A stretch of 64,000 nt of DNA from positions 1 to 64,000 of the forward strand of contig NZ_QREG01000011.1 of NCBI RefSeq assembly GCF_003386095.1, in the 5' to 3' direction. A program made the translations under genes and the position numbers. How positions within the stretch are numbered: the stretch's first letter is position 1; the number at the start of each line of letters is the position of its first letter. The notes beneath the pieces are model-generated. The model did not search any database and was not told the origin of the DNA. It saw nothing but the letters and a program-made list of their open reading frames with translations. This stretch comes from Marinoscillum furvescens DSM 4134 (lineage in GTDB: Bacteria > Bacteroidota > Bacteroidia > Cytophagales > Cyclobacteriaceae). This document shows, in pieces, positions 35,066 through 41,629 of this stretch.

Positions 35066-35479
35066 TTAGTTCCTGAAGAGCGACTTACAATGGGGTTGTG
35101 CTTTGCGAGGTATTCGCCACATAGAACCGGCCACCAGCTGACCACCAGACAGCAGGCTTATGCCTACATAATAGCCCGTGGCACTAAAGGTGTTGCCACT
35201 AAAACTCAGCAGTATAACTCCCGTGCCGAGCACACATAGTGCTATAGCCATGAGGTGAATTTTGCCTGCACAGTCACGCCGCAGTTGCCATAGAGGCAAC
35301 AGGCATAGCGCCAGTATTAGGGCATATTCCCATGTGGGAGTAGTAGCACGGTCCAGGCCACACACAGATATGGCCGAACCAATAGCGAATACACACAAAG
35401 AGCATTTAGGAAGGAGTACCAGTGCCAATACACTCACTACGGACCGGTACCCCTGTCCTAACCTAAACAATAGTCGCAA
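35066..35479 (-). CDS. four-helix membrane protein with CxxC motif (MauE/MerC-like)
   Basis: 137 residues with four predicted membrane helices. A PKCSLC motif follows the first hydrophobic stretch (VLALVLLPKCSLCVFAIGSA), and two further Cys occur (VCGLDR, RRDCAGK). It resembles small MauE/MerC/DoxX-like proteins. Between a tyrosinase and a CxxCH lipoprotein it may handle copper or thiol redox; the sequence alone cannot decide. Gaps of 5 and 13 bases to its neighbours place it in the operon. Confidence 0.7.
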   Translation of the reverse strand: MRLLFRLGQGYRSVVSVLALVLLPKCSLCVFAIGSAISVCGLDRATTPTWEYALILALCLLPLWQLRRDCAGKIHLMAIALCVLGTGVILLSFSGNTFSATGYYVGISLLSGGQLVAGSMWRIPRKAQPHCKSLFRN

Positions 35480-35484
35480 AACAA

Positions 35485-37005
35485 TTAGTTACGCTTGCTG
35501 TATGCTTTGATCATCTGTATAAGCTGTGTAGGTTCATACCCTACGCTATCCAGCGCCACATCAAATGCCAGGTAAGGATCTGGTCGGTCTACGGGCTTTC
35601 CGGCTCCAAAGTCCAGCAGGAAGCTAAAATCCGAACCTTTCAATTGGGCCTGGCCATGACACCCCTGGCATCCGCCCATATTATAGGTAGCGCCATTGTA
35701 GACTACATTTTGGATGGACTCGTCGAAAGGTATTCCAAATGAGCCGTGAAAAAAGGTGAGCGTACTATCCGATTCGATCACATAATTGGCCATGAAATAA
35801 TTGGGATCTGTCGCCCGATCCTCATAGTTAATCGGTTTGCCCTGCACACCAATGAGTTGGTAATATTGCCACACAGAAGCTGCGTTTTGACTGGTGATCA
35901 GCGCTTTGGCCGCAGCATTTACTGTTTGAATTTCGGAAGGGATCTCCCGGTCTATTACCGGCTCTGGGCGGTGCGGATCCACATTGGGGTCGTTGATCGT
36001 ATCTCCATTAATGATCTTTTGAGGCACATCTTGCCCGATGGTTTGCATTTGCGCCTGACGCACATCTACCTGCTCCCACGAAGCAAAGACAAAGGCCGGG
36101 TAGTTTTTCGTTTTGTGAATGATGTGTAGCCCTATGAGGCCAAACTCATCTGTCTGGGCTGTAGCCTCACCGTCTTTATCCATATAGGTGTAGTACACTG
36201 CCTTGCGAGTAAAGAAGCGAGTGGGATCATCTGCCGCGGTGAGTTTCCTCCAGGCGGTTTTGATTTCTATGGCACCTTCTTGCCCTCCGTATTCGCCACA
36301 TGGCAGGCACACCACATTACTGGCTGTATCGCTATTGCAAGATTGTCCCTGAGAGACTTTTTTCAGGTATTCCAGGTCCTGACCATTATTTACTGCTTTA
36401 AAAAGCAATGCATCATCTGGAAACTTATCACGCACGTAGTTGTACTCTGTCAGGTTAGACTTGGCCATGTAGAGCACTTGGTTTTCGCTGTAGGCATACA
36501 GATAGCACGAACCAATCTCATTGTCTTCATCCAGGTTTACCCAGTAGTCTGAGAGTTCGATTCCATTGGTATTGATAGGATCTATAAAGGTGTAGTCCGG
36601 TTTTCCTGTATTGAGGTTGACCTTATAGCGGTTACTGTCTGCAGGTCGGAGCTCCGTGCGGTGGATGTACGTTTCCCAAACGGCCAGATCGGGGGCCGCT
36701 CCACTTGTAGCAAAATCCCAACTGGTATCTGGCAATCCTCGTGAGCGACTGCTGGCAGGTGAACTTGCCTGCGCAGCCCATTCTGCTCGCCAATTCAGGG
36801 CAAAAAACTCGTTCCACGCAAAGGTGGCCAACTCTTCAATAGTAGCATCAGGTGATGCAAGGTCTCCAGGCACCTTGTAGCTGATCGATAGCTCAGAAGG
36901 TGAGGCAGTTTCCAACTCCTCTTGAGGAGCTTGTTTGGTAGTGGTCTTACAGGCTGCTAGCATACATATGCCCACACCCCAGTAGGTGATGAGTGATTTT
37001 CTCAT
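35485..37005 (-). CDS. CxxCH lipoprotein, putative haem c electron carrier of the oxidase operon
   Basis: 506 residues with lipobox MLAACK (Cys19). An N-terminal Pro/Glu linker leads to a large domain: LATFAWNEFFALNWRAEW, PVIDREIPSEIQTVNAAAKALI. Near the C-terminus GGCQGCHGQAQLKGSDFSFLL has the haem c motif C446-Q-G-C449-H450, followed by a short helical end. Other cysteines form CNSDTASNVVCLPCGEYGG. It is probably anchored to the outer or inner membrane facing the periplasm. As first gene of the seven-gene operon it could accept electrons from the quinone enzyme; covalent haem attachment is inferred only from CxxCH. Confidence 0.8.
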   Translation of the reverse strand: MRKSLITYWGVGICMLAACKTTTKQAPQEELETASPSELSISYKVPGDLASPDATIEELATFAWNEFFALNWRAEWAAQASSPASSRSRGLPDTSWDFATSGAAPDLAVWETYIHRTELRPADSNRYKVNLNTGKPDYTFIDPINTNGIELSDYWVNLDEDNEIGSCYLYAYSENQVLYMAKSNLTEYNYVRDKFPDDALLFKAVNNGQDLEYLKKVSQGQSCNSDTASNVVCLPCGEYGGQEGAIEIKTAWRKLTAADDPTRFFTRKAVYYTYMDKDGEATAQTDEFGLIGLHIIHKTKNYPAFVFASWEQVDVRQAQMQTIGQDVPQKIINGDTINDPNVDPHRPEPVIDREIPSEIQTVNAAAKALITSQNAASVWQYYQLIGVQGKPINYEDRATDPNYFMANYVIESDSTLTFFHGSFGIPFDESIQNVVYNGATYNMGGCQGCHGQAQLKGSDFSFLLDFGAGKPVDRPDPYLAFDVALDSVGYEPTQLIQMIKAYSKRN

Positions 37006-37067
37006 AGCTTGTTCGTATTAGGTTAGTAATTAGAATACGAAAGGTAGAGAAAACCCAAGTCTCACGC

Positions 37068-37085
37068 ATACCCCAATTGGGGTAT
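37068..37085. promoter_or_regulatory. 18-bp perfect palindrome, candidate operator of the LodA/tyrosinase operon
   Basis: ATACCCCAATTGGGGTAT lies 63-80 bases ahead of the first start codon of the operon (37005). It is non-repetitive in the window. On the coding strand TACCTTTC (37046-37039) resembles the Bacteroidota -7 box TAnnTTTG and lies between the palindrome and the gene, so the palindrome would be near or just upstream of the -33 region. Probably the binding site of a dimeric regulator, which is not encoded next to it. Confidence 0.6.
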
Positions 37086-37195
37086 ATGTGGTGAATGATA
37101 GTTGCTAGAAGCCTATATTTTTGGTCTACAAGGCACTTACCGAATCCCAGGCAATCAAAATTTTGGGGTAATTACCAATATTAAATTATAAAAAG

Positions 37196-37495
37196 CAAGC
37201 ATGTTGGTCCCAAGACCAACATGGAAGCCTAATGTATTTATTGCCCTTTTATGCTCGATGGATTTGCTACTGCCTACTCAAAAGAGATGTGTGATCATTT
37301 TGTCTAAAACTTTGATCGTGCCTATGTACACTCCGGTAGGCCTGTCACGCCGGAGGCGGACTCGTCTATCGGCGTGGCAGGCAAGCACGATGACCCTTTT
37401 AATCTCATCTTTGCCTATTGCTCTTTGATTAATGTCTTCTACAGTCTATTAAGCATTTCCTATTGGAGTTTGCCTAATGAGGCTGTCTATTGATA
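37196..37495. repeat. CTATTG repeat array and hairpins (locus 3)
   Basis: The hairpin CATGTTGGTC-CCAA-GACCAACATG (37200-37223) is a near copy of the one at 28197. A GC-rich module at about 37315-37395 contains CACTCCGGTAGGCCTG, CACGCCGGAGGCGG and TCGGCGTGGCAGGC, then TTGCCTATTGCTC, CAGTCTATTAAGCATTTCC and GGCTGTCTATTG. The array ends at the stop codon of the DUF3024 gene. The open frame at 37201-37428 is a repeat translation. From 37006 to 37195 only the operon promoter region is seen. Confidence 0.85.
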
Positions 37496-37499
37496 GCTC

Positions 37500-37847
37500 C
37501 TAACCCCAGAAGCAATAATGACTATCCTCTTCTACAAGCTTTATAAAATCTTTAATTGATTTTACAGTGGGTTTTGCTTGGTAGCTACTCCATTTGAGAT
37601 TGCCTCGCATCCAAAAGACTTTCCATTCGTTGCGGGTATGCACCCAGGTAGCCTTCGCTATTGGTGGTTCAATGGTTCGATCTGGGTCTTCAAAAGCAGG
37701 CCTCACCTCATGTATGATGATGCTTTGATTGTCGATTTTGTAAGCTATATCCAGCTGATCCCGTATGTGCTCAGCTGGCCGTTTGCGGTCCAAAAAGTTT
37801 TCTAACTCATTGATCGTATCTGCTGCCTGGATTACATCTAAAGCCAT
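37500..37847 (-). CDS. DUF3024 protein
   Basis: 115 residues. EVRPAFEDPDRTIEPPIAKATWV, then RNEWKVFWMRGNLKWSSY and a C-terminal VEEDSHYCFWG, matching the DUF3024 consensus (W-x-V-Y-W-x-R-A-x-L-K-W; ending CFFG). Function unknown; members are small cytoplasmic proteins common in Bacteroidota. The repeat array starts at its stop codon. Confidence 0.85.
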   Translation of the reverse strand: MALDVIQAADTINELENFLDRKRPAEHIRDQLDIAYKIDNQSIIIHEVRPAFEDPDRTIEPPIAKATWVHTRNEWKVFWMRGNLKWSSYQAKPTVKSIKDFIKLVEEDSHYCFWG

Positions 37848-37974
37848 GGAATAGTGTATTTTTAGAAATGATGAGCTTGATGAACTTGTTTAGTTTTTCG
37901 TTAAAACTACAGAGAATTTAATGGAGTTCAATAACCCTTGGTTAGCAAGTATGTCACGCTGCAAGTGCACCCGC

Positions 37975-38255
37975 TATTGCTCGTTGCCTACTGCCTATTG
38001 AATTCTGATTTCTCGCTTTGATTCTGGAAGATTTCATCTTAAACTTCGATCGTGCGTGCGTTCACTCCGGCAGGCGGGCAGGCTCCATGCCTACGTAAAC
38101 TCCGGCAGACGGGCACGATGACCCTTTTGATGTATCTTTTGTCTATTTTCTATTTTCTTCTGTCTCATGTCTTTTGTCTACTTAGCATTGCCTATTGTAC
38201 ATTGTTTATTGCCTATTGAATTCTGCCCATTTTCTATCGTCTTCTGTCTGCAACT
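37975..38255. repeat. CTATTG repeat array and GC-rich hairpin module (locus 4)
   Basis: TTGCCTACTGCCTATTGAAT followed by TTCTGGAAGATTTCATCTTA matches locus 2 (28272-28340) over about 80 bases. The GC-rich module at 38045-38120 reads GATCGTGCGTGCGTTCACTC, CGGCAGGCGGGCAGGC and CTACGTAAACTCCGGCAGAC. Then TTTTGTCTACTTAGCATTGC and TTGTACATTGTTTATTGCC follow. The array crosses the stop codon of the small lipoprotein gene. The stretch 37848-37974 upstream of DUF3024 shows nothing else. Confidence 0.85.
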
Positions 38256-38485
38256 GAATCTTTGGACTTAAGTCTTAATGCATTCTGAAATTCGGCCAAT
38301 GACTTCCATTCCTGAATTTGTTTCTTGGCCTTGTCAAGTTCGATTGTAAGGCTATCGATTGTCACTTGTGCATTGGTGAGCTCTTGCTCTAATTTCTTCG
38401 TTTTTGGACTTTCGCATGCCGTGAGGGTGAGTAAGATCGCCAGCGATGTGACTCCCAATTGAATTCGTTGACTCATAATTGACAA
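38234..38485 (-). CDS. small coiled-coil lipoprotein
   Basis: 83 residues. Signal peptide and lipobox TLTAC (Cys24), followed by a single amphipathic helix (KKLEQELTNAQVTIDSLTIELDKAKKQI), Lpp-like in plan. The last residues (DSVADRRR) and stop come from the repeat array. Function unknown; possibly an envelope spacer. The first Met could be at residue 1 or 4. Confidence 0.7.
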   Translation of the reverse strand: MSIMSQRIQLGVTSLAILLTLTACESPKTKKLEQELTNAQVTIDSLTIELDKAKKQIQEWKSLAEFQNALRLKSKDSVADRRR

Positions 38486-38635
38486 TAGATTAATTTCATC
38501 AGATTCAAATACAATGGCTAGTACAGTTTAAATATTCAATCGACCAGGTGGCAGATCGTATAAAAATACAGGAATGACGCCAAATTAATCGCATACGGGT
38601 CGTGCACTTCCCACCCTCCCTATTCGCCAAGACCC

Positions 38636-38805
38636 ATCACAAAAGTGTCTTATCCTTCGACGGGCTCCATGCCTACGTAAACTCCGGCAGGCCCACCTAT
38701 CGGCGTGGCAGGCGGGCACGATGACTGCTTCCCCATTTGCCTATTGCCTATTCATACTTGTCTATTGTCTTATGTCTTAAGTCTTAAGTCTCATGTCTGT
38801 TGCAT
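38636..38805. repeat. repeat cluster (locus 5) in a gene-free stretch
   Basis: AAAAGTGTCTTATCCTTCGAC, a GC-rich module with CTACGTAAACTCCGGCAGGC and CCTATCGGCGTGGCAGGCGG, then GCCTATTGCCTATTC and TGTCTTATGTCTTAAGTCTT. The preceding 38486-38635 shows no gene and presumably holds the lipoprotein promoter. Confidence 0.82.
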
Positions 38806-38844
38806 AAAAAAAGGGTGACCTTGCTTGCGCAAAATCACCCTTTT
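38806..38844 (-). terminator. intrinsic terminator of the cold-shock genes
   Basis: A 10-bp stem AAAAGGGTGA / TCACCCTTTT (38809-38818, 38835-38844) with a 16-base loop; in the minus direction it is followed by a run of seven T. It lies 32 bases after the stop of the downstream csp gene. Confidence 0.88.
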
Positions 38845-38876
38845 GTAAGTGCCAGCGAACTGGCCTTTGACGAGAA

Positions 38877-39074
38877 TTAGTCGTTGATCAACTCTACGTT
38901 GATAGCGTTAAGACCTTTTCTGCCTTCTTCAGTATCAAATTGTACCATGTCATTTTCTCTGATCTCATCGATCAGTCCATTGGCATGTACAAATATGTCT
39001 TGACTCGAATTGGATGGAGTAATGAATCCGTATCCTTTTTCGGTGTTGAAAAATTTAACTTTTCCTTCTTGCAT
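38877..39074 (-). CDS. cold-shock protein (CspA family)
   Basis: 65 residues. A single cold-shock domain with RNP1-like KGYGFITP and RNP2-like DIFVHANGL, ending KGLNAINVELIND. It binds single-stranded RNA or DNA. It is a tandem paralogue of the next gene (32 bases between them) and shares its terminator. Confidence 0.93.
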   Translation of the reverse strand: MQEGKVKFFNTEKGYGFITPSNSSQDIFVHANGLIDEIRENDMVQFDTEEGRKGLNAINVELIND

Positions 39075-39106
39075 TGTATTATAATTATAGATTGTATTAT
39101 GCGATC

Positions 39107-39301
39107 TTAGTCGATGCGCTCTACGTTTACGGCATTCAAGCCCTTCTTTCCTTCTTCTACTTCAAATGACACCTTGTCATTTTCCATGATCTCGTGGATC
39201 AAGCCGCTCATGTGAACGAAAACATCTTTTCCTGAATCACTTGGGGTGATAAATCCGTACCCTTTTTCTTTGTTGAAAAACTTTACAGTTCCTTCTTGCA
39301 T
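39107..39301 (-). CDS. cold-shock protein (CspA family)
   Basis: 64 residues. KGYGFITP and DVFVHMSGL, ending KGLNAVNVERID. About three quarters identical to its neighbour, so a recent tandem duplication. In the RNP1 region the surface-exposed aromatic positions are kept. Its long upstream region (39302-39673) may act as a temperature-responsive leader. Confidence 0.93.
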   Translation of the reverse strand: MQEGTVKFFNKEKGYGFITPSDSGKDVFVHMSGLIHEIMENDKVSFEVEEGKKGLNAVNVERID

Positions 39302-39673
39302 TGTACTACTTATTTAATTGATATTCTTAATAATCATTGCTGTCTAAAGCAGTGAGACAATGTTTCGCCAAAGCGGACCATTGCTTAACATCTTCAATAA
39401 TCAACCAATAAGCAGTACCAACTTTCGTTGGACCGGCCTAACTCATACGTTTAAAAATGGAATTCTTTGGAAAGAAACTATTAGAAACGAATTGTAGACT
39501 TACCGTGAATACAGCACGTCTGAGGAACTACTGAAGCGCTCATTAACTTTTACGAGCTACCGCAAATGTACTACATTCTTTAGATAGGCAACGTTATTTT
39601 ATAGTTTTCACTAAATAATTTCAATATTTTCTGTCATTTGGCCTGTTTCGTGCGTTCGAAAGCTGTCTTACAC
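39302..39673. other. 372-base gene-free leader of the csp pair
   Basis: AT-rich, no gene. A hairpin CCAAC-TTTC-GTTGG near 39418-39433 and several A/T tracts are seen. Long untranslated leaders are usual for cold-shock genes; no known riboswitch is recognised. Confidence 0.4.
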
Positions 39674-40558
39674 TTATCCAACCACGATTCTACCGATCTG
39701 CAGTAGCTCCCTGGCCAATGCCGGGTCTGTGGCATAGAGTATTCCGGTAGTGTTCATAAAGGTGGTGTTCTCATTATTGAGGTGTAGGCGCTCACCTTGT
39801 GCATTACTCACTACACAGCCCAACTCCTCTCCCATTAGCCGAGTGGCTGCATAGTCCCAGATACTGCCACAACCCTTGCGCTTTTTAGGATACTTTACAT
39901 AGCACCCATGTTTGGACTGCAGCACACCCAGGGCATTGCGCACACCACCGAAATCATGAATATACTTCACCCCTTGTAGACCAAGCTTTTGTGCGGATGC
40001 ACTTACCTTTTCCTGTACATCTTTAAAGTACGGTTCTGCCAAAAAGCTTTGGTCCATGAAAAAATGAAGCGTTTTGTCATCTGATTGAGGCTTATCAAGT
40101 TCATCACCATTACAAAAGACACCAGATCCTTTGATGGCATGGTAACAGAGCCCCAGATCCGGCACCATTACTACACCCACCACCGGGTCGCCTGCTTTGC
40201 TAATCAGGGCTATAGAGACGGCATAGCCTGTGCGCCTTTCGGTAAATGGCAAAGTGCCATCCATGGGATCGATGCACCAGAAATACTCCTTTGTCAATCT
40301 CGAATGGTCATCAGCTAGCTCCTCGGTGAGCAGCCCAAGGTCGTAGGTATCTCTGGTTGGATTGAGGTGATCCAGTGTAATATCCTGAGCCTCAATATCT
40401 ACCGCTGTGACTACCTGTGATGCCAGTGAATCACCTCCGGTTTTGCGTTGCTTTTCGTAGTGTTGGTCAAACTGCGACTGGATATAGTTCCCGGCCTTTT
40501 CTGCTGCAGATATGGCAACCTGGCATAGGTGCTGTAGCTCTGGTTCAGTAAGTGTCAT
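39674..40558 (-). CDS. inositol-monophosphatase family phosphatase (CysQ-like)
   Basis: 294 residues. Metal-site motifs: LLTEE (77-81), [10 protein letters not shown] (96-105) and the C-terminal [15 protein letters not shown]. The core sequence (DPMDGT, WDYAA) is that of the IMPase/CysQ/FBPase fold that uses Mg2+ to remove phosphate from inositol phosphates or 3'-phosphoadenosine nucleotides. The exact substrate cannot be fixed. It overlaps the kinase gene by 4 bases, so the pair may act on the same small molecule. Confidence 0.85.
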   Translation of the reverse strand: MTLTEPELQHLCQVAISAAEKAGNYIQSQFDQHYEKQRKTGGDSLASQVVTAVDIEAQDITLDHLNPTRDTYDLGLLTEELADDHSRLTKEYFWCIDPMDGTLPFTERRTGYAVSIALISKAGDPVVGVVMVPDLGLCYHAIKGSGVFCNGDELDKPQSDDKTLHFFMDQSFLAEPYFKDVQEKVSASAQKLGLQGVKYIHDFGGVRNALGVLQSKHGCYVKYPKKRKGCGSIWDYAATRLMGEELGCVVSNAQGERLHLNNENTTFMNTTGILYATDPALARELLQIGRIVVG

Positions 40559-41523
40559 TGTGTCAATGCTTTAAGTGCAGTTTGTGTCATGCGTTTGCTG
40601 TAGGCATGTACTTTCCAATGCCCAGGACTCCAGCCGTCTAAAAATCGGCAAAAATCTGCCCAGGCAAACGGATACAGCGCTAACCATTCTTTTTTAAGCA
40701 GCTTAAAATCAATGGTATTATCCACTGCTACTTCCAGCTGCTCAAAGTAATGGTTTAAGAGCCTGGGAGCCAGTTTTTCACACTCCACCCCTGAATAGCA
40801 GCTGCTGATGAAGTACGCCACATCTTTCATACCGCAGCCACCTCCTACGTATTGAAAATCTACTGCGGCTACTGCTCCCGTGGGGGAAAAACAAAAATTG
40901 GCCAACTTGGCATCACCGTGCACGATGGTCTGAAACCTACTCGCACTCAGACGCTCATCGATGGCCTTAGCAGCAGCTTTTAGCGATTCATTCGTCATGG
41001 CATTCCATTCATCAGGACGCGTTTCCAGGTGCCAGTAGGTGCCCTTGGGCCACAAGCCCTCAGGTGCCTTGTGGAGATGCTGTGCATGAAAACATGCCAA
41101 CCAGCTAAGGCAGGATTTTGCGGTATCTAGTTTGACGGTCGGCGGTGTATGACGCAACGTAAATCCAGAGGCATTGAGGTCTTCCAGCACCAGCAACAAA
41201 CCGTCCGAGGTATCTTCAACATGCAACAGGTTAGGCACTTTACAGTTTGTAGCAACGTGTTTAGCATAGTGCTGATACCAGTGACTTTCCACGCGATACG
41301 ATTGGAGTTTCCGCTCATGCGAAATGGAGGTATGCCACCCTCTGGGATGGTTTACGGTATTGGGAAACTGAATGTGCTTGGCAATTACAGAAGCAGTGGT
41401 TCCTCCCTGGAGGTGATACCGCACAATCTGGCCATACCCACTCCAGAGCTCTTGCACTTGCTCATTATCCTGCACTGCAGTAGCTCCACACAGCTGAAGT
41501 ATCCTTTGCTTGAAATCTGACAT
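40555..41523 (-). CDS. EcKinase/aminoglycoside-phosphotransferase-like kinase
   Basis: 322 residues from the Met at 41523 ([13 protein letters not shown]); a start 36 bases upstream is possible. Catalytic loop [10 protein letters not shown] (Asp base, Asn metal) and the DFG-equivalent [18 protein letters not shown], with [12 protein letters not shown] upstream. This is the ecdysteroid-kinase-like branch of the protein-kinase fold, phosphorylating small molecules. Co-encoded with an IMPase-type phosphatase (ATGA overlap). Substrate unknown. Confidence 0.85.
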   Translation of the reverse strand: MSDFKQRILQLCGATAVQDNEQVQELWSGYGQIVRYHLQGGTTASVIAKHIQFPNTVNHPRGWHTSISHERKLQSYRVESHWYQHYAKHVATNCKVPNLLHVEDTSDGLLLVLEDLNASGFTLRHTPPTVKLDTAKSCLSWLACFHAQHLHKAPEGLWPKGTYWHLETRPDEWNAMTNESLKAAAKAIDERLSASRFQTIVHGDAKLANFCFSPTGAVAAVDFQYVGGGCGMKDVAYFISSCYSGVECEKLAPRLLNHYFEQLEVAVDNTIDFKLLKKEWLALYPFAWADFCRFLDGWSPGHWKVHAYSKRMTQTALKALTQ

Positions 41524-41572
41524 GAAAGCCAAATCTGAGGGATTTTTAGCTATGAACAAAGCCCTGACAGCA

Positions 41573-41600
41573 TTGGGTTGATCAAAATGCGTTACTTTTG
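41573..41600 (+). promoter_or_regulatory. candidate Bacteroidota promoter of the 41.6-44.2 kb operon
   Basis: TACTTTTG at 41593-41600 fits the -7 consensus TAnnTTTG exactly. TTGGG at 41573-41577 is a plausible -33 box (spacer slightly short). The start codon follows 30 bases downstream. Confidence 0.55.
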
Positions 41601-41629
41601 ATTAATATTTTATTGCCCAACTAAGATTA

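Noticed and set aside
35053-35145. Longer start of the tyrosinase at 35145
   Set aside because: It would overlap the preceding membrane protein gene by 80 bases and has no family-like residues; the Met at 35052 leaves a 13-base gap.
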